Assembly (NCBI GenBank): GCA_963790075.1
Contig: CAWBNG010000004.1
Span: 124,001 to 188,000 of the forward strand
Reading direction: 5' to 3'
Origin: CAYOUV01 sp963790075
GTDB taxonomy: Bacteria; Chloroflexota; Anaerolineae; Anaerolineales; Villigracilaceae
DNA: 64,000 nt
The notes under the pieces were generated by a model. It searched no databases. It saw only the letters and a program-made list of their open reading frames with translations, and was not told the DNA's origin. Below, piece after piece: positions 16,701 through 25,216 of the stretch. The position numbers and the translations under genes were made by a program. How positions within the stretch are numbered: the stretch's first letter is position 1; each line of letters starts with the position of its first letter.

Positions 16701-18812
16701 ATGAGCGAGCTTGAACTCTGGCATGAGCTTGGCAATGTCTATGAGGCCGTTGTAACGTATCAAAAGGCCATTGAGTCAGACAAACGCTCTGCTTACTACT
16801 GGATTCGATTGGGAAACATCTTCGAAAAGCAAAAACGCAGCGAGGATGCAATCAAAGCCTACAAAAAGGCACTCGAAATCGATCCCAAAAATGTACAAAT
16901 CTGGGATCAACTGGGGAATGTCTACTCTAATTTAGGCGCACACGAAAAGGCAGTCGAAGCCTATAATTTTGCGATTCAAGTGAATCCGGAATATGGGTGG
17001 CCGTACTGTAATCTTGCCTTGACTTATATCTACCAGCGCCGGCATTCTGAAGCGATCCTGCTGTACCAAAAAAGCCTGGACTTGCTCGATCACGACAAGG
17101 ATAAGGCCATGGCTTGGAATCGTTTGGGAGATGTCTATCGGCGTTTGAATGATTATCAAAATGCCTTGGCTGCATACCAAAAAGCTGACGAATTGGATCC
17201 GGACCAGGCATTGTTCAAGGATGACCTGGACAAGAGCCATAGCGCATCAGCAGATTTCGACGGTGAAACTCCTGTCGCTGCAATAGGGTCGAAAGGTGTG
17301 CCAACCGCAGACCAGGCGAAATCGGAAGAAAATGTAGTCGAGGAGGTTGCCGTGGATTCGCAACCCTCAGATGCATTGGATGAAGTCGTTGCGCCGGAAG
17401 TGGTTGAAGCTGCTGACGAAGACCCGATAGCTGAAGCGCCTATCGCCGAGGAATCAAACGAGACAACCGCCCCGACCGCAGTTGAGGCAGAAGTGGCTGA
17501 AGCTGTCGCCGAAGAAGCAGTTGCCGAGTCACTTTCCACGGATGAACCAGAAGAAGTCGTTGCGCCAGCCGCAGACGAGTCCGAAATGATGGAAGCCGTT
17601 GTCGCAGAAGCTCCGGTGAATTTGCCCTCTGCTGAGCAGCCGCAAGAAACAGACGTCCCTGCAACAGTTGATCCCAAAGTGGCTGAAGCTGTCGCCGAAG
17701 AGGTAGTGGCTGAAGCCCCTGCCGTCGTAGAACCCGAAGAAACCGTTGCCCCGGCTGCGGTTAAGCCCGAACCGGTTGAAGCTGTCGTCGAAGAGGCAAT
17801 AGCTGAAGCACCTGCAGCCGATGAACCAGAAGAAGCCGTTGTCGCCGCAGACGCGGTTGAGCCTGAATCGGCTGAAGCTACCGTTGAAGATGTTGTGGCT
17901 GAAGCACCTGCAGCCGAGGAATCGGAAGAGGCCGTAGCCACGGAGGAAGTTGAGCCCCAAGTGGCTGAAGCTGTAACCGAAGAACCGGAAATGGCAATTG
18001 CGCCAGCCGCGGACGAGTCCGAAATGACAGAAGCTGTTGTCCCAGAGGCTCCGGTGGAATCGCCCTCCGCCGAGCAAACGCCAGTGACTGACGTCCCTGC
18101 AGCAGTTGAGCCCGAATCGGCTGAACCTGTCGCTGAAGTACCAGAAGAAGTAGTTACGCCAGCTGCAGACGAGTCCGAAATGACAGAAGCCGTTGTCGCA
18201 GAGGCTCCGGTGGAATCGCCCTCCGCCGAGCAGCTGCAAGAGGCTGATGCCTCGGCTGCAGTTGAGCCTGAAATGGTTGAAGTAATCCTCGAAGAGGCTG
18301 TCGCCGAAGAACAGGTTATGAAACAGTCCTTGGCCGATGAGCCTGCCGAGGTGGAGTTTCCAGTCGTTGAAGCGCCTGAAGAAGTCGAAGTTGTGGCTGA
18401 AGTGCAGGAAAACGCTCAGATGGCATTGCCCATATTCAATGTAGAAGATCACTCAGCTGTTGTTCCGGATGGCGATATCCCCGATGTCGCTGTTTGGAAA
18501 AATCTTGGAGATACCTGTCTGGCGAATGGGGACTATGATCAGGCAATCAGTGCTTACAGAAAAGCTACCATGCTGGAGCCTGAGTCTGGGTGGTTGTTTA
18601 GCAATATGGGATTGGTATATGCACACCTGGGTCAATATGAGAACGCAATCAAGTTCTATAAGATAAGCGTAGATCTGTTCGATCAAGCAAAAGATAAAGC
18701 CGTAGCATTAAATCGCTTGGGACATGCTTATCGAAAGCACAAGGACTACAACAATGCTATGCAGTCATATCAAGAAGCTGACGCACTTTTACGGGTGGCC
18801 GCGGCTTGTTAA
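16701..18812 (+). CDS. TPR protein 3, dumbbell architecture with long acidic linker
   Basis: A 703-residue paralogue. It starts with the same leader and ribosome-binding site (AGGAGGATACA) and the same first residues 'MSELELWHELGN' as TPR protein 2. The N-terminal block has about five TPRs (residues 1-172). A roughly 400-residue linker, rich in Glu, Ala, Val and Pro, carries repeated 'ADESEMTEAVVAEAPV' units. The C-terminal block ('VWKNLGDTCLANGDYDQAIS' to 'YRKHKDYNNAMQSY') holds three TPRs and is more diverged than that of TPR proteins 1 and 2. The linker repeats have expanded independently in each paralogue. Confidence 0.8.
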   Translation: MSELELWHELGNVYEAVVTYQKAIESDKRSAYYWIRLGNIFEKQKRSEDAIKAYKKALEIDPKNVQIWDQLGNVYSNLGAHEKAVEAYNFAIQVNPEYGWPYCNLALTYIYQRRHSEAILLYQKSLDLLDHDKDKAMAWNRLGDVYRRLNDYQNALAAYQKADELDPDQALFKDDLDKSHSASADFDGETPVAAIGSKGVPTADQAKSEENVVEEVAVDSQPSDALDEVVAPEVVEAADEDPIAEAPIAEESNETTAPTAVEAEVAEAVAEEAVAESLSTDEPEEVVAPAADESEMMEAVVAEAPVNLPSAEQPQETDVPATVDPKVAEAVAEEVVAEAPAVVEPEETVAPAAVKPEPVEAVVEEAIAEAPAADEPEEAVVAADAVEPESAEATVEDVVAEAPAAEESEEAVATEEVEPQVAEAVTEEPEMAIAPAADESEMTEAVVPEAPVESPSAEQTPVTDVPAAVEPESAEPVAEVPEEVVTPAADESEMTEAVVAEAPVESPSAEQLQEADASAAVEPEMVEVILEEAVAEEQVMKQSLADEPAEVEFPVVEAPEEVEVVAEVQENAQMALPIFNVEDHSAVVPDGDIPDVAVWKNLGDTCLANGDYDQAISAYRKATMLEPESGWLFSNMGLVYAHLGQYENAIKFYKISVDLFDQAKDKAVALNRLGHAYRKHKDYNNAMQSYQEADALLRVAAAC

Positions 18813-18827
18813 CCGCGTGTTTCTGGC

Positions 18828-18841
18828 CACGGGTACCCGTG
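18828..18841. repeat. 14-bp perfect palindrome before TPR protein 4
   Basis: CACGGGTACCCGTG is self-complementary and lies between TPR genes 3 and 4, right after the stop at 18812. A second short complementary pair (GCGG/CCGC) precedes it. It may stabilise the mRNA end or be a protein site. No T-run follows, so it is not a classical terminator. Confidence 0.4.
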
Positions 18842-18872
18842 AAGTCAACTGTTGATAACTCTGGAGGTTGCA

Positions 18873-21053
18873 GTGAGCGAACTTGAGTTGTGGAACGAAT
18901 TGGGGAATGTTTATTTCAATACTGGTGCTTATGATCAGGCAGTCCATGCCTATAAACGCGCTATCCAGTTGGATCCTGATTTCGGATGGGCTTACAGCAA
19001 CCTAGCTCAAGCATACGTGCATCAGAATCAATACACCGAAGCTATCCCGATTTACATCAAGAGTTTGGAATTACTTCAGGATGGTAAAGATAAAGCCGAA
19101 TCGTGGAACCGCCTGGGGACGGCTTTTCGCCAATTACGAGATTACCCAAATGCTTTAGCAGCATATCAAAAAGCAGTTGAATTTGACGGGACAAATGTCT
19201 TGTTCAAAGAAGATTTGGGTCGCATTTACCATGATCTCGGCGATCTCTATGAGTCTCTGGCTAATGGTCAGCAAGGCTCGGAAGAAACGCGTTTCGATGA
19301 TGAAACGGTCTTGGAAAGGAATCCTGAAGAATCGGATGAATGGAGCGAGCCTGACGAATCCACTCGTCTGGAATCCGAAGAAGATATCTTGCTGCTTGGA
19401 GGAACATTGTTTTCCAAGGAAGAGCTGGCAGCTGCACTGGAACGCGATGTAACCGTTGGGGGTGTGGAGTTGACGGATAGTGATGCTCAGGCGACCATAT
19501 CAGAAAGCATGGCAACAGGTCAGAATGATCTTGATATCGGTGATGAGGCTCTAGTGGAAATATCAGATTCGGATTCGTCCGCATCCGAAGATACGGAAGA
19601 TTCGTTGGGAACACAGCTGTTGGAGGATGAAAGTTTAGCAAAGTTGCCTTTGGATTCGGAAGCACTCGCCGCCCCAGAAGCTGATGAAAGCATAGAAGTT
19701 GAACTGTTGGTGGATGAAGAACCGACAGAGGAAGAGACTTCGGAATTAGAAACACCGGCTGCTGCGGAGTTGGAAGATGCAATCATCGTGGAATCTGTTA
19801 TGGATGGTGAACAACCGGCAGAAGAAGCCCCGGATCCGGATACTTTAATTACCGATGATACGGAAGAAACCTCGGAAACATTATTGCTGGCCGATGAGCC
19901 GGTAATGGATGAAACCCCGAGCGTGGAAGTGCCCGTCACATCAGAAATGGGTGAAACCATAGGAACGGAACAATCCGTGGATGAAGAATCGGTAACCGAA
20001 GGAATCCCGGGTGTGGAAAGGCCTGGAGAGCAGGAATTGCCGATAAACGAGGCCCCAGATACAGAAAAAGTCCAAGATATGGAGTTGTCATCTGATGATA
20101 TGACAGAAGTCGACCAGTCTGTCCCCGCCGAAGAAGCTCATACAGATACAGCGGAAGTTGTTGAACAGGATGTCGAACCCCAAACGGATCAAATGTCTCA
20201 ACCTCAAGATGTAGAAAAAGACAGCCGGTCTGGTGATGACTCGGATGAGTCGGAAGCTGCGCTGGAAACGAATATGGAATATTGGAAGTTTGATGAGCAT
20301 ACCTCGTCCAATGGAAATGGTTCGATGGGCGGAAGAGTTGTGGAACCCCAAAAACAGGATACCCGAGTAGAAACTTTGGTAGCTTTGGATGAGCCAGTTG
20401 CGGACGAACGTGCGGAATCACGGGGTATACCGTGGGTCATGGCTCAAGAGGAGCAAATTGTTGAGTCATCCCAGGATCAGGATCATGAAGTTGATCATCT
20501 AAATAAGTCTGAAGAGTTAGAAAAAGACATAGCCAAATTTAAACGAGTAGTTGAAATTAATCCCGGGAATGCTTTCGCCTGGGATACCTTGGGCGGTCTT
20601 TATAAAGCCAAGGGAAGATATGCCGAGGCGATTTCTGCATTTGAACAAGCCGTAGTGCTTAGCCCGGATAAGTCCTTTTACCATTATCACTTGGGTTTGG
20701 TATACGCTGCTCAAAAAAGATACGATGAAGCAATTCATGCTTTCGAAAGCGTTATCAAACTCGACCCACAATATAGTCTTGCCCATGCTACCCTGGCCGG
20801 GTATTATCGAAAACTTGACCGGGAAGCGGATGCGCAAAACCATATCCGAATTGCCCAATCGCTCATGATGGGCGAAAATGAATATAATCGCGCTTGTTTT
20901 GAAGCCATTTGTGGCAACGCAGACCAGGCCATTGAATTGCTAAAAATAGCGCTAGACAAGAAACAAACCCCAATGGACTGGGCTAAACGTGATCCGGACC
21001 TCGACTTTATTCGTGAAGATCCACGATATCTGGCTTTGGTGGAAAATCCTTAA
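18873..21053 (+). CDS. TPR protein 4, dumbbell architecture with diverged C-terminal TPR head
   Basis: About 726 residues. I chose the GTG at 18873 because GGAGG precedes it and the product then begins 'MSELELWNELGN', matching its paralogues; the TTG at 18852 is an upstream in-frame alternative. The N-terminal three-TPR block is followed by an acidic linker that is Ser/Thr/Asp-rich rather than Ala/Val-rich. The C-terminal head ('FAWDTLGGLYKAKGRYAEAI', 'YHYHLGLVYAAQKRYDEAIH') ends with 'DPDLDFIREDPRYLALV', a cap seen in TPR proteins with AraC- or kinase-like partners. A strong terminator follows, marking the end of the operon. Confidence 0.78.
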   Translation: MSELELWNELGNVYFNTGAYDQAVHAYKRAIQLDPDFGWAYSNLAQAYVHQNQYTEAIPIYIKSLELLQDGKDKAESWNRLGTAFRQLRDYPNALAAYQKAVEFDGTNVLFKEDLGRIYHDLGDLYESLANGQQGSEETRFDDETVLERNPEESDEWSEPDESTRLESEEDILLLGGTLFSKEELAAALERDVTVGGVELTDSDAQATISESMATGQNDLDIGDEALVEISDSDSSASEDTEDSLGTQLLEDESLAKLPLDSEALAAPEADESIEVELLVDEEPTEEETSELETPAAAELEDAIIVESVMDGEQPAEEAPDPDTLITDDTEETSETLLLADEPVMDETPSVEVPVTSEMGETIGTEQSVDEESVTEGIPGVERPGEQELPINEAPDTEKVQDMELSSDDMTEVDQSVPAEEAHTDTAEVVEQDVEPQTDQMSQPQDVEKDSRSGDDSDESEAALETNMEYWKFDEHTSSNGNGSMGGRVVEPQKQDTRVETLVALDEPVADERAESRGIPWVMAQEEQIVESSQDQDHEVDHLNKSEELEKDIAKFKRVVEINPGNAFAWDTLGGLYKAKGRYAEAISAFEQAVVLSPDKSFYHYHLGLVYAAQKRYDEAIHAFESVIKLDPQYSLAHATLAGYYRKLDREADAQNHIRIAQSLMMGENEYNRACFEAICGNADQAIELLKIALDKKQTPMDWAKRDPDLDFIREDPRYLALVENP

Positions 21054-21162
21054 AGTAGTGAGCCGACTGTCATCCAAAATATTTTGAAGAGGTTGTTATT
21101 TGAATGATTGAATGTAATTGAGGAAGGGTTAACACGAAAGTATTTTAAATAGAATCGGGATA

Positions 21163-21195
21163 AAAAGGACAGTCAAAGACTGTCCTTTTCTTTTG
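21163..21195. terminator. Bidirectional Rho-independent terminator
   Basis: A 12-bp perfect stem AAAAGGACAGTC/GACTGTCCTTTT with a three-base AAA loop, then CTTTTG. It lies between the converging TPR operon and the minus-strand surface protein gene and can serve both. Confidence 0.92.
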
Positions 21196-21223
21196 AAGTA
21201 GGATCCTATTAAATCCCAATCAT

Positions 21224-24200
21224 TTATTCGATACGGATGGGCCTGCGCGGGGAGAGCGGTGAAATTTTTGGTCTTGGAGTGCTTGTGGGTTTGGGAGCGC
21301 TGGTGGGAAGCCCGATGATACGGATGATCCTCGGCGTAGCCCAAATAGCCTTGTTATCTGTCGACGAATTTAGTGCAAAGACGGATAAGACGAACTTCAC
21401 GTTTTGTCCTGCCAGAGGCGTCAGATCGAGATCAATTTTAGTTGCCTTGCCATCATTCCTCTCACCTGTAGCCCAAAGATCATGGATGATCCCATCACTG
21501 TCAATGTAGCTCACACGGAAAAGCACAGCACAATTTTTTGCATCATCTTCGCAACTGATAGTTGCTTCGAATCTATCGCCAGTCTGTATATTGATATATG
21601 GATAGATGCCCAGAATAAAGCCGTTTTCGCTCAGCTGCGGAACTGTCAGCAGCCCTGGTTGCGCCTGGATATTAAGCCCCTCTAATCCTGCTGAACTCAA
21701 CTTCAAGACGAACCCCCGGGTGTCGCCTGAGACACCTGGACAGGATAAAACGCCGCTGCCACTTACCCATTGGGCGTTACATAAATTGTTTACAAAATCA
21801 TAGGTCGTAATTACATAAGGTGTTGGAGCTATCGTTGGAGTAAGCGTATAGGTCGCTGTGGCGGTTGGCGTGAAGGTTGGAGTAGATGTAAAGGTGGCCG
21901 TCGGAGATGGTGTGAAAGTCGAGGTGGGTGTATAAGTCGCCGTTGCGCTTGGTGTAAATGTTGGAGTAGGTGTGAAGGTCGCAGTGGCGGTTGGTGTGGG
22001 GGTCAGGGTGGGCGTGAAGGTCGGAGTCGCCGTGAAGGTTGCCGTAGCGGTTGGCGTGAAAGTGAGTGTAGGTGTGTAGGTCGCAGTAGCCGTAAAGGTT
22101 GCCGTAGCGGTTGGTGTGAATGTTGGCGTGGATGTGAAGGTCGTGGTGGCGGTGGGCGTAAATGTTGGCGTGGGTGTGAGGGTCGCAGTGGCGGTGGGCG
22201 TGAAGGTTGGAGTAGGCGTGAAGGTGGCCGTCGGAGATGGTGTGAAAGTCGAGGTAGGTGTATAAGTCGCCGTTGCGGTTGGTGTAAACGTTGGCGTAGA
22301 TGTGAAGGTCGCGGTGGCGGTTGGCGTGAAGGTTGGAGTAGGCGTGAAGGTCGCGGTGGGGGTGGGTGTAAATGTTGGCGTAGACGTGTAGGTCGCCGTA
22401 GCCGTGGGCGTGAAGGTCGGAGTCGCTGTGAAGGTCGCCGAAGCGATGGGCGTGAAAGTAAGTGTAGGAGTGTGGGTCGCAGTAGCCGTAAAGGTCGCCG
22501 TTGCAGTAGGCGTGAATGTTGGCGTAAGTGTGTAGGTGGCAGTTGGCGTGAAGGTTGGGGTGGGTGTGCGAGTCACGGTGGCGGTGGGTGTGAAGGTCGG
22601 AGTAGCCGTAAAGGTCGCGGTGGGGGTGGGTGTAAAAGTGAGTGTAGGTGTGTAGGTCGCAGTAGCCGTAAAGGTCGCCGTTGCAGTGGGCGTGAATGTT
22701 GGCGTAAGTGTGTAGGTGGCAGTTGGCGTGAAGGTCGGAGTAGGCGTGCGAGTTGCCGTGGCGGTGGGTGTGCGAGTTGCGGTGGCGGTAGGTGTGTAGG
22801 TCGCAGTAGCCGTAAAGGTCGCCGTTGCAGTAGGCGTAAAGGTGGGGGTGGGTGTGCGAGTCGCGGTGGCGGTGGGCGTGAAGGTCGAGGTAGGCGTGTT
22901 CGTTATCGTCGGAGATGGCGTGAAATCCGGATCGAGACAGACTGGGGTCGAATCGCCCAGTCCCGCAGGATTGCGCGTGGAACCATACTGGTCATAAAGC
23001 TTGACGTAACGGACGCCGGGGATCTGTTTGATGGTTGCGAAGAGAGGTTGGGAGATGTTGTAAGGAGAGCCATTGGACTGGCAGGAACCCTGCAGGTAGA
23101 GACGCACAATCCCATCCGCGAATTCGGCTTTGGTGTAACCGGTGAAGCCATTGGTGACGACGATCAAGCCGTCTTCCTGCTCGAACTCGCTTGGACCTCT
23201 GAAGTACTGATCGATGACCGCGCCGAGCAGATTGGCAGAAGAGGGGATGTAGCGCGAGACACCGACTTGATGGTAAGGGAGCGCCCGATTAGACAGGCTG
23301 TTTTTGTGATTGAAGTAAATGGTCGCCTTGATCCATTGCGGCGTAAAGGTTGGGGTGGGTGTGTGGGTCGGCGTAAAAGTGGCGGTGGCGGTGGGCGTGA
23401 AGGTTGGAGTAGGCGTACGAGTCGCGGTAGCTGTTGGTGTAAAGGTTGGTGTAGACGTGAAGGTGGCCGTTGGAGAAGGGGTGAAGGTCGGCGTGGAGGT
23501 GAATGTGGCTGTGGGAGATGGTGTGAAGGTCGGTGTAAACGTGAAGGTAGATGTGAGGGTAGGCGTGTAGGTTGCCGTGGGTGAAGGCGTGAAGGTCGGA
23601 GTAAGCGTGCGAGTTGCCGTGGCGGTGGGTGTGAAGGTCGGGGTGGGTGTGCGAGTCGCTGTAGCGGTGGGCGTGAAGGTCGAGGTAGGCGTGTTCGTTA
23701 TCGTCGGAGATGGCGTGAAATCCGGATCGAGACAGACTGGGGTCGAATCGCCCAGTCCCGCAGGATTGCGCGTGGAACCATACTGGTCATAAAGCTTGAC
23801 GTAACGGACGCCGGGGATCTGTTTGATGGTTGCGAAGAGAGGTTGGGAGATGTTGTAAGGAGAGCCATTGGACTGGCAGGAACCCTGCAGGTAGAGACGC
23901 ACAATCCCATCCGCGAATTCGGCTTTGGTGTAACCGGTGAAGCCATTGGTGACGACGATCAAGCCGTCTTCCTGCTCGAACTCGCTTGGACCTCTGAAGT
24001 ACTGATCGATGACCGCGCCGAGCAGATTGGCCGAGGAAGGGACGTAGCGCGGAACACCGATTTGATAGTAGGGGAGCGCCCGATTAGACAGGCTGTTTTT
24101 GTGATTGAAGTAAATGGTCGCCTTGATCCATTGCGGCGTAAAGGTTGGGGTGGGTGTGTGGGTCGGCGTAAAAGTGGCGGTGGCGGTGGGCGTGAAGGTT

Positions 24201-24949
24201 GGAGTAGGCGTACGAGTCGCGGTAGCTGTTGGTGTAAAGGTTGGTGTAGACGTGAAGGTGGCTGTTGGAGAAGGGGTGAAGGTCGGCGTGGAAGTGAATG
24301 TGGCTGTGGGAGATGGTGTGAAGGTCGGTGTAAACGTGAAGGTAGATGTGGGTGAGAAGGTGGCTGAGGGTTTTACAGTATTAAATGAAAAAGATTGTAA
24401 AGATTTTGCCGCGGTAGATGATGGCGTAAAGGTAGGGGTGTGGGTTGGAAATTTGGTGTGGGTAGGGGATGGTGTGATCGATTTTGTGGGGGTTGGAGTA
24501 ATGGTGCGCGTCAGAGTTGGGGTATTTTGTGGTTTGGGTGTTGCTGTGAAGGTCGAAGTCGAGGGGATTGTCGGCATCGTGCTAGCCGTAACGATTGGTA
24601 CCGTAGCGGAGTTCGCCAATGTGTTCGTGGGCGATTTTTCTACCGGCGAGGATGTGATCGTCGGATTTAGCTTAACTGTTGCCGTAGATGGAACAACTGT
24701 AGGAATTGGTTGCGTCGGGAGTTCGCGTTTTTCAAATGGTTTCCCAATGACCAGAAGTGCGCCACCCAGGCTGACCATAATCACCCCGATGCCGAATGCC
24801 CGCCAGCTAGCAGCGATCTGCTGTCTCCGCCGGGGCCAATTGTCGATCCGGCGGCTGCTCTGGATGGAGCGAAGGCTGGAGCGAAGACTAAGGCCTCCTC
24901 CCAGCAATAATATCGCAGCAAAAATAATGATACCCATGCGGATATCCAT
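21224..24949 (-). CDS. Giant Thr/Pro-rich surface protein with two GerMN domains
   Basis: A 1241-residue protein. Residues 1-75 contain two hydrophobic segments that probably anchor it in the membrane. Most of the rest is mucin-like repeat of the type 'TFTPTATATRTPTPTFTP'. Two GerMN domains sit within the repeats (about residues 272-412 and 537-677), each with 'LLGAVIDQYFRGPSEFEQED', 'IKQIPGVRYVKLYDQYG' and 'DSTPVCLDPDF'. They are nearly identical and come from a 795-bp tandem duplication. The last 200 residues form a beta-rich domain ('YDFVNNLCNAQWVSGSG') resembling extracellular carbohydrate-binding modules. GerMN domains occur in spore germination and cell-envelope proteins; the role here is unknown. 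The Thr/Pro stretches are probable glycosylation sites. Confidence 0.85.
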   Translation of the reverse strand: MDIRMGIIIFAAILLLGGGLSLRSSLRSIQSSRRIDNWPRRRQQIAASWRAFGIGVIMVSLGGALLVIGKPFEKRELPTQPIPTVVPSTATVKLNPTITSSPVEKSPTNTLANSATVPIVTASTMPTIPSTSTFTATPKPQNTPTLTRTITPTPTKSITPSPTHTKFPTHTPTFTPSSTAAKSLQSFSFNTVKPSATFSPTSTFTFTPTFTPSPTATFTSTPTFTPSPTATFTSTPTFTPTATATRTPTPTFTPTATATFTPTHTPTPTFTPQWIKATIYFNHKNSLSNRALPYYQIGVPRYVPSSANLLGAVIDQYFRGPSEFEQEDGLIVVTNGFTGYTKAEFADGIVRLYLQGSCQSNGSPYNISQPLFATIKQIPGVRYVKLYDQYGSTRNPAGLGDSTPVCLDPDFTPSPTITNTPTSTFTPTATATRTPTPTFTPTATATRTLTPTFTPSPTATYTPTLTSTFTFTPTFTPSPTATFTSTPTFTPSPTATFTSTPTFTPTATATRTPTPTFTPTATATFTPTHTPTPTFTPQWIKATIYFNHKNSLSNRALPYHQVGVSRYIPSSANLLGAVIDQYFRGPSEFEQEDGLIVVTNGFTGYTKAEFADGIVRLYLQGSCQSNGSPYNISQPLFATIKQIPGVRYVKLYDQYGSTRNPAGLGDSTPVCLDPDFTPSPTITNTPTSTFTPTATATRTPTPTFTPTATATFTATATYTPTATATRTPTATATRTPTPTFTPTATYTLTPTFTPTATATFTATATYTPTLTFTPTPTATFTATPTFTPTATVTRTPTPTFTPTATYTLTPTFTPTATATFTATATHTPTLTFTPIASATFTATPTFTPTATATYTSTPTFTPTPTATFTPTPTFTPTATATFTSTPTFTPTATATYTPTSTFTPSPTATFTPTPTFTPTATATLTPTPTFTPTATTTFTSTPTFTPTATATFTATATYTPTLTFTPTATATFTATPTFTPTLTPTPTATATFTPTPTFTPSATATYTPTSTFTPSPTATFTSTPTFTPTATATYTLTPTIAPTPYVITTYDFVNNLCNAQWVSGSGVLSCPGVSGDTRGFVLKLSSAGLEGLNIQAQPGLLTVPQLSENGFILGIYPYINIQTGDRFEATISCEDDAKNCAVLFRVSYIDSDGIIHDLWATGERNDGKATKIDLDLTPLAGQNVKFVLSVFALNSSTDNKAIWATPRIIRIIGLPTSAPKPTSTPRPKISPLSPRRPIRIE
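22891..23555 (-). repeat. GerMN-encoding tandem repeat, copy nearer the C-terminus
   Basis: This stretch matches 23686-24350 at an offset of 795 bases (265 codons), with a few substitutions (for example around 23240-23275 versus 24035-24070). It covers one GerMN domain plus flanking Thr/Pro repeats. Confidence 0.85.
23686..24350 (-). repeat. GerMN-encoding tandem repeat, copy nearer the N-terminus
   Basis: Partner of 22891-23555. At the protein level differences are few, for example 'YYQIGVPRYVPSS' here versus 'YHQVGVSRYIPSS' in the other copy. The duplication is therefore recent, and the many short repeats around it would favour slippage or recombination. Confidence 0.85.
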
Positions 24950-25127
24950 GCGGGCATTATAGCATAGGGTCTTATTGTGCGAAAACTTGTTCTGTCATCA
25001 AGAGTAGCTCAGGCCAATAGGAAGCATACCAGTACCGGTCGGTATTACCCTGGAAGAAATGATTATCGGAGTTTGATGTGCATATTACCTTGATAACGTG
25101 TTACGGCCGGGTGGCAAAATAAGCCTA

Positions 25128-25160
25128 AAAGAGCTGGCAGCGTTGCCGTGTCAGCTCTTT
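25128..25160 (-). terminator. Terminator of the methyltransferase gene
   Basis: A 9-bp stem AAAGAGCTG/CAGCTCTTT about 60 bases past the stop of the minus-strand gene. Read on the minus strand, the right arm ends in CTCTTTTAGG, a short T-run. The 267-bp gap 24950-25216 contains nothing else that I can identify. Confidence 0.55.
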
Positions 25161-25216
25161 GGAATTGCGTGCTCTCGGGATTGAATATTTTCCGGTAGCC
25201 TCACGCCAATTATAGA

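Noticed and set aside
17156..18452. Minus-strand open frames over the TPR protein 3 linker
   Set aside because: Low-complexity shadows with no start signals; the plus-strand protein is supported by paralogues.
21840..24380. Possible CRISPR-like or satellite array
   Set aside because: The repeats are in frame, vary by codon, have no unique spacers and encode Thr/Pro tracts.
22472..24962. Plus-strand open frames with Gly/Arg or Val/Gly-rich repeats
   Set aside because: They are antisense of the Thr/Pro repeats in the minus-strand surface protein, whose start, membrane anchor and GerMN domains are convincing.
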